A stretch of DNA of 64,000 nucleotides, taken from assembly GCF_014642175.1 (NCBI RefSeq), contig NZ_BMIL01000009.1, positions 1-64,000 on the forward strand, in the 5' to 3' direction. Positions 34,811 to 43,366 of the stretch are shown here, one piece after another. Below the pieces are notes generated by a model. The model searched no databases and had not been told where the DNA came from. It saw only the letters and a program-made list of their open reading frames with translations. Every line of letters starts with the position of its first letter. Within the stretch, counting starts at the first letter, position 1. The position numbers and the translations under genes are program-made. The DNA is from Pedobacter quisquiliarum (GTDB lineage: Bacteria > Bacteroidota > Bacteroidia > Sphingobacteriales > Sphingobacteriaceae).

Positions 34811-37800
34811 ATGAGAAAAACAGGTACTTTATTCAAGATTGCGGCTACTGCAGCAATCATTACATTTACCGCTTCCAGCATCAAAGCACAAAGCTTTGGA
34901 CAGAACCGCGTCAGGTATAAAAACGAGGACTTCAAGGTGCTACAAACACCGAACTTCGAAATTTATTACTACCTGAAAAATGAGAAATTTATCAAGAGAT
35001 ATGCGCAAGATGCCGAGACCTGGTACAAAATGCATCAATCCATATTTCTGGATACCTTTCAAAAGAAAAACCCAATTATCCTTTACAACAACCACCCGGA
35101 CTTCCAGCAAACAACAGCACTCAATGGCGAGGTAAGCATAGGTACGGGCGGGGTAACGGAAGCCTTGAAAAACCGGGTAATCATGCCCGTAATGGAGCTT
35201 GGCAACCAGACACGTCACGTACTTGGTCACGAGTTGGTCCACGCTTTCCAGTACCACACGCTCCTGGAAACTGACTCATTGAGCCTGGAGAATGTTAGCC
35301 AGGTTCCACTTTGGATGGTGGAAGGTATGGCAGAATATATGTCTATCGGAAAAACGGATGCATTCACATCCATGTGGATGCGTGATGCATTGCTGAACCG
35401 TGACATTCCCTCGCTAAAAGATCTTACGAATTCAAACCGATACTTCCCCTACCGCTATGGCCAGGCCTTCTGGACCTTCGTAGGGTCTACTTACGGTGAT
35501 AGCACGATTGTGCCCTTGTTGAAAAACACAGCCAAATACGGGTACGAAAACGCACTTCGCTTTACCCTGGGCTTTGATGATAAGTCACTTTCCGGCTTGT
35601 GGAAGCAGGCCATCGAAGCGCATTATCGTCCGATGTTGAAGACAGATAGTAGCCAGGTTAAAATCAGGGGCACTAAAATCGTCGACAACAAGAACGGTGG
35701 AAACATGAACGTTGCACCGGCCATTTCGCCCGACGGCAAATACCTGGCGTTCTTGTCGGAGAAGGATTTGTTTGGCATTGACTTGTTCCTTGCAGATGCA
35801 AAGACAGGTAAGATTATCAGGAAGCTAAGCAGCCAGGCTACGAACTCTCACATTGATGACTTCAACTTTCTTGAATCTGCAGGCGCCTGGTCGCCAGACA
35901 GTAAGAAATTCGCCTTTAGTATATTCAGTCAGGGACGAAATCAGCTCATGATTGTCGATGTGAGCAAAGGAAAAACATTGCTACAAACCGGCATGGGTGA
36001 TGTAGAACAATTTGGAAACCTAACCTGGTCACCGGATGGAACGACAATAGCATTCTCAGGTATGGTTGAAGGTCAGAGTGATATTTTCGCCTACAACCTG
36101 GACAGCAAGAATGTAGCGCAACTAACAAATAATGAATATTCGGATTATGCACCGAACTACTCGCCAGATGGAAAACACCTTGTTTTCTCCTCCGACCGTG
36201 CCGGAGTTTCCAAAGGTTTAAAAGCAGCTACATACCCATTGAATCTAGCGATACTAGATCTAAGTACTAAAGCCGTTAGAAACATACCTGTTTTTGAGGG
36301 TGCAAACAACTTAAACGCAGTATTTTCAGGGGATAGCAAAAGAATATTCTTCCTGTCCAACAGGGATGGATTTAGAAACTTGTATGAATATAATCTAGAT
36401 TCAGGTGGTCTGAACCAACTGACGGACTACTTCACCGGGATAAGTGGTATTACGGAGTTCTCTCCAGCCATTACCGTTTCCAGGAATGATGAAATCATTT
36501 ACAGCTACTACAGAGCGCAGCGTTATACCCTGTACAATGCTTCCCTAAGTAACTTCAATTCCAAGGCTGTTGATGCCAACGATGTAAATTTCAGTGCTGC
36601 AGTGTTGCCGCCATTTGAGAACACGGGTTCAACCATGGTAAACAATAACCTGCAGAATTTTAGTAACTACGAGCAAGTGCTTCAGGATTCATTACGGACC
36701 ATTCCATATAAGCCAAAATTCAAGCTGGATTACCTTGCGAACAGCGGTGTAGGTGTTTCCACAAGTCGCTTTGGAACGGGTGTTCAAGGTGGTGTTGTCG
36801 GTATGTTCAGTGATATTCTGGGCAGAAATCAGATCATAGCCAATGTTTCCATAAATGGAGAGATTCAGGACTTCGGAGGTCTGGCGGGTTATATCAATCA
36901 GGCGAACCGGATAAACTGGGGCTTTGCACTTTCGCACATCCCCTACCTCACCGGTTTCCGGGATATCGCTATGGAGGAACTACCGACCAACGATCCAAAT
37001 ACAACCGTACCTGTCTATAATGAAAGAACGAACATCATCCGGACCTTCGAGAACCAAGCGCAGGTATTTGCAGCTTATCCATTTAGTAAAGTGCACAGGT
37101 TTGAAGCAGGAAGTGCGGTTTCGCAGTACAGCTATCGTGTAGACCGATGGAGCAATTACTATCAGAATATTGATGGCTATGTGGGCGGTTATCTAGGTTC
37201 AGACCGTAAGAAAATACCGACTGAGCAAGCAAGCCGTGAGCTAGGCATCACGCTGCGTTCATTTAATATTTTTCAGGTAAATGCCGGTTTTGTTGGAGAT
37301 AACTCCGTCATGGGACTTACAGCTCCATTGGACGGCTTCCGCTACCGTGTATCGGGTGAACAGTACTTTGGAGACTATCAGTTCAGCGCAGTAAACATCG
37401 ACTTACGCAAGTATGTACGTGCTAAGCCGGTTACCTTTGCTGCTAGAGCATTCTCCTATATGCGCCTTGGTGAAGATGGAGAAAACCTCTACCCGCTATA
37501 TGTTGGCTACCCGTATTTGATTCGTGGCTATGAAGCAAATTCATTCTACAACAGCAACAGTGCACAAGTCGGAACTTTCGACATCAACCAGCTTTCCGGT
37601 AGTAAGATGGCGGTATTCAACTTTGAAGTGCGACTACCTTTCACCGGACCTAAGCAGTTGGCTCAAATTCCATCAAGGTTCCTGATCTCCGACCTCAACC
37701 TATTTTTTGATGCCGGGCTTGCATGGGACGAATACTCGACAGTCAAATTTAAAGGACAACCAAGCGGTGAGCTTCTTGAAAGTGGCCGTCCAAGAGAACG

Positions 37801-37942
37801 TGTTCCAGCTTTAAGTGCGGGCGTTTCCCTTAGGGTAAACATGTTTGGCTACTTTGTATTGGAACCATATTACGCTTTCCCATTCCAGCGTAAAGATGTT
37901 AAAGCCGGCGTGTTCGGATTAACTTTCGCGCCAGGCTGGTAG
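34811..37942 (+). CDS. Gluzincin-type protease, TolB-like propeller and outer membrane barrel fusion
   Basis: The 1043-residue protein starts with a signal peptide (1-27, ending IKAQ). A peptidase-MA-like domain follows with HELVHAFQYH (140-149) and EGMAEYMSIG (171-180), i.e. HExxH plus a downstream glutamate. A six- or seven-blade TolB/PD40 propeller follows at about 290-590 (ISPDGKYLAFLSE, WSPDGTTIAFSG, YSPDGKHLVFSS). The C-terminal 400 residues are beta-rich and end in aromatic residues (GVFGLTFAPGW), like an outer membrane beta-barrel of the surface antigen type. It would be a barrel-anchored zinc metalloprotease. It is directly downstream of PBP1A. The substrate and the side of the membrane it faces are unknown. 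Confidence 0.85.
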   Translation: MRKTGTLFKIAATAAIITFTASSIKAQSFGQNRVRYKNEDFKVLQTPNFEIYYYLKNEKFIKRYAQDAETWYKMHQSIFLDTFQKKNPIILYNNHPDFQQTTALNGEVSIGTGGVTEALKNRVIMPVMELGNQTRHVLGHELVHAFQYHTLLETDSLSLENVSQVPLWMVEGMAEYMSIGKTDAFTSMWMRDALLNRDIPSLKDLTNSNRYFPYRYGQAFWTFVGSTYGDSTIVPLLKNTAKYGYENALRFTLGFDDKSLSGLWKQAIEAHYRPMLKTDSSQVKIRGTKIVDNKNGGNMNVAPAISPDGKYLAFLSEKDLFGIDLFLADAKTGKIIRKLSSQATNSHIDDFNFLESAGAWSPDSKKFAFSIFSQGRNQLMIVDVSKGKTLLQTGMGDVEQFGNLTWSPDGTTIAFSGMVEGQSDIFAYNLDSKNVAQLTNNEYSDYAPNYSPDGKHLVFSSDRAGVSKGLKAATYPLNLAILDLSTKAVRNIPVFEGANNLNAVFSGDSKRIFFLSNRDGFRNLYEYNLDSGGLNQLTDYFTGISGITEFSPAITVSRNDEIIYSYYRAQRYTLYNASLSNFNSKAVDANDVNFSAAVLPPFENTGSTMVNNNLQNFSNYEQVLQDSLRTIPYKPKFKLDYLANSGVGVSTSRFGTGVQGGVVGMFSDILGRNQIIANVSINGEIQDFGGLAGYINQANRINWGFALSHIPYLTGFRDIAMEELPTNDPNTTVPVYNERTNIIRTFENQAQVFAAYPFSKVHRFEAGSAVSQYSYRVDRWSNYYQNIDGYVGGYLGSDRKKIPTEQASRELGITLRSFNIFQVNAGFVGDNSVMGLTAPLDGFRYRVSGEQYFGDYQFSAVNIDLRKYVRAKPVTFAARAFSYMRLGEDGENLYPLYVGYPYLIRGYEANSFYNSNSAQVGTFDINQLSGSKMAVFNFEVRLPFTGPKQLAQIPSRFLISDLNLFFDAGLAWDEYSTVKFKGQPSGELLESGRPRERVPALSAGVSLRVNMFGYFVLEPYYAFPFQRKDVKAGVFGLTFAPGW

Positions 37943-37976
37943 CAGCCATACACAGGTTACAGCTCCATTTCTATTC

Positions 37977-38007
37977 AATGCGAATTCCACAAGGGATTCG
38001 CATTTTT
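37977..38007 (+). terminator. Terminator after the protease/propeller/barrel gene
   Basis: AATGCGAAT and ATTCGCATT form a 9-bp stem extended by CC/GG, followed by TTTTTT. It lies 34 bp after the stop at 37942 and touches the end of the convergent GIY-YIG gene. Confidence 0.85.
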
Positions 38008-38357
38008 TATGACAGGCTTCCTAGTGGCAGTTTCACCTGCATGCTCAAGGGCTTATTTATCATGATGTGTTCGAAATCTAAACCGATAGTCAAATCTATC
38101 CAATCAGGATTGCAGGATCTTACCAGTCGCTCCTTTTGCATTCTCGTGAAACGGCTAACAACCTTAAATCTGCTTAACGCTTGTTCTTCCGTCTTAAACT
38201 CTTCGAAATAGACCAACCTGGTCAGCTGCATACCACTGTCGAAAAACAAACTCGGCATCGTCTTGTAAAAGTCAAGCGTCTTAATTAAGTCAGCACTCAT
38301 TCCAACATGAAGACTGGTTCTGTTTCTGTCGGTTACGATGTAAACAAATTTTTTCAT
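38007..38357 (-). CDS. GIY-YIG domain protein
   Basis: The 116-residue protein begins KKFVYIVTD with HVGMS following, the GIY-YIG strand pair (here VYI and HVG). It continues with LVYFEEFKTEEQALSRFKVVSRFTRMQKERLV, the usual helical part with Arg and Glu positions. Stand-alone proteins of this size (YhbQ-like) are thought to be small nucleases, although activity is rarely shown. It is divergent from the XRE-S24 regulator (start 38492). Its 135-bp upstream gap contains that regulator's candidate operators, so it may be controlled by it. Confidence 0.8.
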   Translation of the reverse strand: MKKFVYIVTDRNRTSLHVGMSADLIKTLDFYKTMPSLFFDSGMQLTRLVYFEEFKTEEQALSRFKVVSRFTRMQKERLVRSCNPDWIDLTIGLDFEHIMINKPLSMQVKLPLGSLS

Positions 38358-38402
38358 CTTATTAAGGGTTTAGGGTTACAACTAATTAAATTAGTATACA
38401 AC

Positions 38403-38468
38403 TTTGCTTTGCAAATAAATATTACTAACTTTATTGGTACAATAATACTAACTATTTTAGTACAAACA
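38403..38468 (+). promoter_or_regulatory. Promoter with tandem 23-bp operators for the XRE-S24 gene
   Basis: TTTG at 38403-38406, a 19-bp spacer and TAACTTTA at 38426-38433 fit the -33/-7 pattern with one mismatch. Two 23-bp direct repeats follow each other at 38423-38445 and 38446-38468. Each contains a dyad: TACTAA-CTTTA-TTGGTA in the first, TACTAA-CTATT-TTAGTA (perfect) in the second. The first dyad covers the -7 box. This is the layout expected for an autorepressor binding as two dimers. Confidence 0.65.
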
Positions 38469-38491
38469 AACATTTTATAAACTTTTATTTT

Positions 38492-39271
38492 ATGTCGAAT
38501 ATTTCGTCCAACCTGAAATACTTAAGAAAGAAAAAAGGAATGACCCAGCAGCAATTCGCTGATGCCTTGGGGATTAAGCGTTCGCTGGTCGGAGCATACG
38601 AAGAAGACCGTGCAGAACCGAAATATGAGTTACTAAAGAAAATAGCAGACTTCTACGAATTAACCATTGATGAGTTTATCAACGATACAATCAATGATAA
38701 GTGGAAACCGAAGACACAAGCACAAGGATCAAACCTGAGGGTGCTTAGTATTTCAGTGGATAGAGACGATAATGAGAACATTGAACTTGTACCAGTAAAG
38801 GCAAGTGCTGGATATTTGAATGGCTTTTCAGACCCGGAATACATCAAGGATTTGCCGAAGTTTCAGCTTCCCCTACCAACCCTAAAGCAAGGCACATTCC
38901 GCGGGTTCGAGATTATGGGTGATTCGATGTTACCTATCCAACCCGGCAGTATCGTGGTTGGAGAATACCTGGAGAACTGGTCAGAGATCAAGCCGGGAGA
39001 AACCTACATCGTCATCAGTAAAAATGAAGGCGTTGTCTACAAACGCGCGGGTAACAAGTTCAAGGAGAATAAAGAGCTGAAGCTGGTATCTGACAATAAA
39101 ATGTACGATCCATATTTCATCGCATCTGATGACATTCTTGAAATCTGGAAAGCTAAAGCTTATTTCACAACCAGCTTACCAGAAGCCAGTGCAGATCCGT
39201 CGATTGAGACCCTTACCCAGATGATGGCACAAATGCAAAAGTCACTTCAAAACCTAAACAAGAATAACTGA
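38492..39271 (+). CDS. XRE-family transcriptional regulator with autocleaving S24 (LexA/CI-like) domain
   Basis: The 259-residue protein has an N-terminal XRE helix-turn-helix (residues 6-60: LKYLRKKKGMTQQQFADALGIKRSLVGAYE). Its C-terminal peptidase S24 domain has S145 in EIMGDSMLP and K184 in VVYKRAG as the catalytic dyad. An Ala-Gly bond at 106-107 (KASAGYL) lies at about the expected distance for self-cleavage, as in LexA and lambda CI. It likely represses its own gene through the tandem operators at 38423-38462 and is relieved by activated RecA or another signal. A short helical tail (about 225-259) is extra. No phage genes are nearby. Confidence 0.88.
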   Translation: MSNISSNLKYLRKKKGMTQQQFADALGIKRSLVGAYEEDRAEPKYELLKKIADFYELTIDEFINDTINDKWKPKTQAQGSNLRVLSISVDRDDNENIELVPVKASAGYLNGFSDPEYIKDLPKFQLPLPTLKQGTFRGFEIMGDSMLPIQPGSIVVGEYLENWSEIKPGETYIVISKNEGVVYKRAGNKFKENKELKLVSDNKMYDPYFIASDDILEIWKAKAYFTTSLPEASADPSIETLTQMMAQMQKSLQNLNKNN

Positions 39272-39354
39272 CCGATCAAGCGTTAACATATTTTAACATA
39301 TAAGCATTAAACTTATCCGAGCATTTATGATCTATTCCTTTAAACAACTTACAA

Positions 39355-39777
39355 ATGAAAAAGATCATATTATCATTAGCCATAGCAGTAAGCGCAATTA
39401 CTGCCGGCTACGCACAAACCACAGACAGAAAACCAGTAGATCCAGCACAACGCGCTGAGCGTGTAGCCAGTCAACTTCAGCAGAAGCTATCGCTAACGGA
39501 TACACAGAAAGCAGAGGTTTACAAAATTGAGGTTGAAAAGCTGAAGAAGCAAGCGGATTGGCGTAAAGAACGCAGCAAGGAAATGAAGAAGGTTTCAGAA
39601 GCTCGAAAGGCAGAAATGCAGGCGAGCGAAGAGAAACTTGCTAAAGTCCTAACTGCCGACCAGAAAGCAAAGTATGAGTCGATGAAGGCAGAGCGTAAAG
39701 AAAAGATGAAAGATCGCCAGCCAAGAAAAGGTCGCAGACCGATGGAAAGAAAAACAACATCTACACAGAACACCTAA
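39355..39777 (+). CDS. Periplasmic DUF4890/Spy-like helical protein
   Basis: The 140-residue protein has a signal peptide (about 1-20, ending GYAQ). It continues as lysine-, glutamate- and alanine-rich amphipathic helices (LSLTDTQKAEVYKIEVEKLKKQADWRKERSKEMKK). A Spy/CpxP-like LTADQKAKYESMK motif lies near 100-112, and the C-terminus is basic. Proteins of this kind are proposed periplasmic chaperones or envelope stress factors; direct evidence for this branch is lacking. It is a single gene ending in a bidirectional terminator shared with rplT. Confidence 0.75.
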   Translation: MKKIILSLAIAVSAITAGYAQTTDRKPVDPAQRAERVASQLQQKLSLTDTQKAEVYKIEVEKLKKQADWRKERSKEMKKVSEARKAEMQASEEKLAKVLTADQKAKYESMKAERKEKMKDRQPRKGRRPMERKTTSTQNT

Positions 39778-39787
39778 TATCAGGCAT

Positions 39788-39821
39788 AAAAAAAGGGGAG
39801 CAAATTTGCTCCCCTTTTTTT
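39788..39821. terminator. Perfectly palindromic bidirectional terminator
   Basis: The 17-bp arm AAAAAAAGGGGAGCAAA is followed directly by its complement. Both strands therefore end in T-runs. It serves the DUF4890 gene (plus) and the thrS-infC-rpmI-rplT operon (minus, last stop at 39838). Confidence 0.9.
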
Positions 39822-39837
39822 ATGAAATAGATTTAAA

Positions 39838-40182
39838 CTATTTTACTGCATCAATAACAGCTTTGAAAGCTTCTGGGTGATTCATTGCTAAATCAGCCAA
39901 TACTTTACGGTTTAAACCGATATTTTTAGTCGCTAATTTACCGATCAATTGAGAGTAAGAAATTCCATGTTGACGAGCACCAGCATTGATACGCTGAATC
40001 CATAATCCACGGAATTCTCTTTTCTTAACTTTACGGTCACGGTATGCATATTGCAAACCTTTTTCAACCGTATTTTTAGCGATTGTGAATACTTTACTTC
40101 TAGATCCCCAATAGCCTTTGGCCATATTAAGGACTTTTTTCCTTCTTCTTCTCGAAGCTACTGCGTTTACCGAACGTGGCAT
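39838..40182 (-). CDS. rplT: 50S ribosomal protein L20
   Basis: The 114-residue protein begins [26 protein letters not shown] and continues [31 protein letters not shown], the standard L20 sequence. L20 binds 23S rRNA early in assembly of the large subunit. It is the last gene of the thrS-infC-rpmI-rplT operon, 76 bp after rpmI. The length is normal. Confidence 0.97.
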   Translation of the reverse strand: MPRSVNAVASRRRRKKVLNMAKGYWGSRSKVFTIAKNTVEKGLQYAYRDRKVKKREFRGLWIQRINAGARQHGISYSQLIGKLATKNIGLNRKVLADLAMNHPEAFKAVIDAVK

Positions 40183-40258
40183 AGTTGTGTTGTGTTTTGA
40201 TAAGCGGTGTTGCGTATTTCAGCAAACTTACTACCGGGTACCTGGTTAAAAAAAATTA

Positions 40259-40459
40259 TTATTTACCGATTGCAAGCATTCTCTTAACGTTGCCCATATC
40301 TGCTGCCGATACCATACTGGTGTGGCTTAGATTGCGCTTACGCTTAGTTGACATCTTGGTTAAGATGTGGCTTTTAAATGCATTCTTTCTTGCGATTTTA
40401 CCTGTTCCAGTAAGCGAGAAACGCTTTTTAGCACTGGAATTGGTCTTCATTTTTGGCAT
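40259..40459 (-). CDS. rpmI: 50S ribosomal protein L35
   Basis: The 66-residue protein reads [22 protein letters not shown] then [18 protein letters not shown], the usual L35 pattern. It is a small basic protein buried in the large ribosomal subunit. It lies 26 bp after infC and 76 bp before rplT. The rpmI-rplT gap contains an imperfect ACCGGGTACCTGGT dyad near 40234 that might be a control or processing site. Confidence 0.96.
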   Translation of the reverse strand: MPKMKTNSSAKKRFSLTGTGKIARKNAFKSHILTKMSTKRKRNLSHTSMVSAADMGNVKRMLAIGK

Positions 40460-40485
40460 AACCTGTTTATTATTTATGTTAATTA

Positions 40486-41055
40486 TTATTTCTTAGCAAC
40501 TTTCGGCGCTAGTGTCAGGAACATACGCTTACCTTCTAACTTAGGTAGCAACTCCACTTTACCGATATCTTCAAGTGCTTGTGCAAACTTAAGCAATAAA
40601 ATCTCTCCCTGCTCTTTGTAAACAATAGCTCTTCCTTTGAAGTGAACGTATGCACGTACCTTCTCACCGTTTTCAAGAAAGCTAATGGCATGCTTCAGTT
40701 TAAACTGAAAATCATGATCATTGGTATTTGGTCCGAAACGGATCTCCTTAATTACAGTCTGCTTTGCATTGGATTTAATCTCCTTTTGCTTTTTCTTTTG
40801 CTCGTAAACAAACTTGCTGTAATCGATAATTCTGCATACAGGAGGTACTGCATTTGGAGATATCTCCACAAGATCCAGCTCTAATTCATCAGCTAAGGCC
40901 AAAGCTTTCGACAGAGGATAAATCCCTGGTTCAACATTATCTCCAGCTAATCTAACCTCCTGCGCTCTGATATACTGATTAATATTATGTTCTGCTTCTT
41001 TTTTCTTAAAAGGAGGACGTGGTCCCCTATTAAATCCTGGTCTGCCTAATGCCAA
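40486..41055 (-). CDS. infC: Translation initiation factor IF-3
   Basis: The 189-residue protein has an N-terminal domain with [43 protein letters not shown] and a C-terminal domain with [40 protein letters not shown]. Both are diagnostic. It binds the 30S subunit and checks the start codon. The frame starts with ATG at 41055, 13 bp after thrS; a non-ATG start, common for infC in other phyla, is not needed here. The extra [24 protein letters not shown] leader is basic and flexible. Confidence 0.96.
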   Translation of the reverse strand: MALGRPGFNRGPRPPFKKKEAEHNINQYIRAQEVRLAGDNVEPGIYPLSKALALADELELDLVEISPNAVPPVCRIIDYSKFVYEQKKKQKEIKSNAKQTVIKEIRFGPNTNDHDFQFKLKHAISFLENGEKVRAYVHFKGRAIVYKEQGEILLLKFAQALEDIGKVELLPKLEGKRMFLTLAPKVAKK

Positions 41056-41068
41056 ATGTGTATCTTGT

Positions 41069-42994
41069 TTAAATTGTTATTTCTTTTATTAATAATTCAC
41101 CAAATTCCTGAATGGTCATCTCGCCTAAATCACCGGCGCCATGCTTTCTTACTGCTAATTTCCCATCCGCCATTTCTTTCTCTCCGATAATCAGCATATA
41201 AGGCAGCTTTTTAACCTCAGCATCTCTGATCTTTCTTCCGATCTTTTCATCACGAAAATCAATCAATCCGCGAATATCCGAATTATTTAGCTCATCTAAA
41301 ACTTTTTTCGCATAATCTTCATATTTTTCTGAAATAGGAAGAATGATAAACTGCTCAGGTGATAGCCAAAGTGGGAAGTTACCAGCGCAATGTTCAATCA
41401 GTACAGCAACAAATCGCTCCAGTGAACCAAATGGTGCACGGTGGATCATCACTGGTCTGTGTTTTTGATTATCGCTGCCGGTATATTCAAGTTCAAAACG
41501 CTCCGGCAAATTGTAGTCTACCTGAATCGTTCCAAGCTGCCATTTTCTACCTAGGGCATCTTTCACCATGAAATCAAGTTTCGGGCCATAAAACGCAGCC
41601 TCGCCATATTCTACAACAGTAGGCAAGCCTTTTTCATCTGCAGCTTCAATAATCGCAGATTCAGCTAGCTTCCAGTTCTCATCAGAACCGATGTACTTGG
41701 TTTTATTCTCTGGATCTCTAAGCGAAACCTGAGCGATGTAGTCGTTGAAACCTAAAGATTTGAAAACATACAAAACCAGGTCAATCACCTTTTTGAACTC
41801 TTCCTTCACCTGATCTGGTCTGCAGAAAAGGTGCGCATCATCCTGTGTAAAGCCTCTTACCCGGGTTAAACCGTGTAGCTCCCCACTTTGCTCGTATCTA
41901 TATACCGTTCCGAATTCTGCAAATCGCAGTGGAAGATCTTTATACGAACGCGGCTTAACTTTATAAATTTCACAGTGGTGTGGACAGTTCATTGGTTTTA
42001 ATAAGAACTCCTCACCCTCTTGTGGCGTCTTGATGGACTGGAAAGCATCTTTACCATACTTGTCCCAGTGGCCTGACGTGATATATAGGTTTTTATGACC
42101 GATGTGCGGCGTAATTACCTGCTCATAGCCAGATTTAGATTGTGCTTTTGTCAAGAATTGAACCAGACGTTCCCGCAATGCAGTACCTTTCGGTAACCAC
42201 AATGGCAGGCCTGCGCCTACTTTCTCAGAGAAAGCAAACAGCTCAAGTTCTTTACCAAGCTTACGGTGATCACGCTTTTTGGCCTCTTCAATCATGTGAA
42301 GATATTCCGTTAGCTCACTTTGCTTTGGATAAGTAACACCATAAATCCTGGTTAACTGTTTTTTAGTCTCATCACCTCTCCAGTATGCACCAGCAACATT
42401 CATCAGCTTAACCGCTTTGATGAAACCAGTATGCGGGATGTGTGGACCTCTACATAAGTCGGTAAAAGCACCTTGCTTGTAAAAGGTAATCTTTCCGTCT
42501 TCAAGACCTTCTAAAAGGTCCAGTTTGTACTCATCCCCTTTTTCTTCAAAATAGGCCAAAGCGTCATCTTTGGAAACCGCGGTACGTTCAAATACTTCCT
42601 TTTGTTTAGCAAGCTCAAGCATTTTGCTTTCTATGGCTTTGAAGTCATCAGAAGAAAATTCCCTATCGCCGAAGTCTACATCATAATAGAAACCGGTTTC
42701 GATTGCCGGACCGATACCGAACTTCGTGCCCGGATAAAGTGCTTCAAGCGCTTCAGCCATAAGGTGGGCTGAGGAATGCCAAAACGTCGATTTACCAGCA
42801 TTATCATTCCAGGTAAGCAGTTTTACACTAGAGTCACTTTCAATACGTCGGGAAGAATCCCAAACTTCGCCGTTTACTTCGGCTGCTAGTACGTTACGGG
42901 CTAATCCTTCAGAAATGGAGAGGGCGATGTCGTGAGCGGTTACGCCACTTTCATAAAACCGGACAGAACCATCCGGGAGTGTAATGTTAATCAT
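41069..42994 (-). CDS. thrS: Threonyl-tRNA synthetase
   Basis: The 641-residue enzyme has the TGS domain ([23 protein letters not shown]), the editing domain with [16 protein letters not shown] (HxxxH near 73-77) and YYDVDFG, and the class II catalytic core. The core carries [14 protein letters not shown] (zinc-binding Cys), [31 protein letters not shown] (motif 2) and [13 protein letters not shown] (motif 3). An anticodon-binding domain ends the protein. It charges tRNA-Thr in the cytosol. It is the first gene of the conserved operon with infC, rpmI and rplT. Confidence 0.97.
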   Translation of the reverse strand: MINITLPDGSVRFYESGVTAHDIALSISEGLARNVLAAEVNGEVWDSSRRIESDSSVKLLTWNDNAGKSTFWHSSAHLMAEALEALYPGTKFGIGPAIETGFYYDVDFGDREFSSDDFKAIESKMLELAKQKEVFERTAVSKDDALAYFEEKGDEYKLDLLEGLEDGKITFYKQGAFTDLCRGPHIPHTGFIKAVKLMNVAGAYWRGDETKKQLTRIYGVTYPKQSELTEYLHMIEEAKKRDHRKLGKELELFAFSEKVGAGLPLWLPKGTALRERLVQFLTKAQSKSGYEQVITPHIGHKNLYITSGHWDKYGKDAFQSIKTPQEGEEFLLKPMNCPHHCEIYKVKPRSYKDLPLRFAEFGTVYRYEQSGELHGLTRVRGFTQDDAHLFCRPDQVKEEFKKVIDLVLYVFKSLGFNDYIAQVSLRDPENKTKYIGSDENWKLAESAIIEAADEKGLPTVVEYGEAAFYGPKLDFMVKDALGRKWQLGTIQVDYNLPERFELEYTGSDNQKHRPVMIHRAPFGSLERFVAVLIEHCAGNFPLWLSPEQFIILPISEKYEDYAKKVLDELNNSDIRGLIDFRDEKIGRKIRDAEVKKLPYMLIIGEKEMADGKLAVRKHGAGDLGEMTIQEFGELLIKEITI

Positions 42995-43059
42995 CTACAA
43001 CTATGATTTTAAGGTTTAAAATGTATTTATTAAATCACCTACGCCGTGATTTTGAATAA

Positions 43060-43067
43060 CAAAGTTA
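43060..43067 (-). promoter_or_regulatory. Possible -7 box of the thrS operon
   Basis: On the minus strand TAACTTTG matches TAnnTTTG, 65 bp upstream of the thrS ATG. No TTTG stands at the usual -33 spacing. The periodic array at 43136-43245 begins about 70 bp further upstream. Confidence 0.35.
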
Positions 43068-43135
43068 GCTTATTATTTAATATCTGTCTCCACCGATCCA
43101 AATTTCCAGCACAGCGGAGGCAATTTATCCGATAA

Positions 43136-43245
43136 CAAAGGGGCCACGCGCAGGCCACAAGGACCCTACAAGCCCCTTACAGGGCCAAAGCCCTGTTAAC
43201 CCCCTGTATGCCCCCTGTAAACCCCCTGTCGACCCCTTGTAAACT
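43136..43245. repeat. Second 11-bp-periodic repeat array with central inversion
   Basis: Ten consecutive 11-bp units are visible. Five left-hand units start CAA/CAG or a variant (CAAAGGGGCCA, CGCGCAGGCCA, CAAGGACCCTA, CAAGCCCCTTA, CAGGGCCAAAG). Five right-hand units start CCCTG or CCTTG (CCCTGTTAACC, CCCTGTATGCC, CCCTGTAAACC, CCCTGTCGACC, CCTTGTAAACT). The core CCCTGT on the right is the complement of ACAGGG spanning the left-hand unit boundary. Right-hand copies are better conserved. The core differs from that of the array at 20069-20156, but the 11-bp period, the central inversion and the intergenic site are the same. Confidence 0.82.
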
Positions 43246-43318
43246 GGGTACTTGTTCTCCAGTTTCTGGCGTATTGGCCGGGTACAGTTAAAGGCTAGAA
43301 ACCCTGCTCCGAAACAAT

Positions 43319-43346
43319 AAAGCCCCGGCTAAGAAACCGGGGCTTT
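43319..43346 (-). terminator. Terminator of the lutA-like operon
   Basis: AAAGCCCCGG pairs with CCGGGGCTTT over an 8-base loop. It lies 20 bp after the stop at 43367, and the minus-strand tail is only weakly T-rich. Confidence 0.8.
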
Positions 43347-43366
43347 AGAAATAAGAATGTTGTAGA

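Larger units (their letters stand above)
42995..43366. other. 372-bp gene-free region upstream of thrS
   Basis: The region contains a possible thrS -7 box (43060-43067), the 11-bp-periodic array (43136-43245) and the terminator of the lutA-like operon (43319-43346). Positions 43246-43318 show a mixed sequence with no structure that I can support. No open frame, tRNA or T-box-like leader was recognised. Confidence 0.6.

Noticed and set aside
38492-39271. Prophage repressor marking a prophage
   Set aside because: No integrase, capsid, tail or attachment repeats are nearby; surrounding genes are core genes.
42995-43366. T-box or ribosomal-protein-type leader upstream of thrS
   Set aside because: No T-box sequence or specifier-loop pattern was seen, and T-boxes are not typical for this phylum; the 11-bp array does not resemble one.
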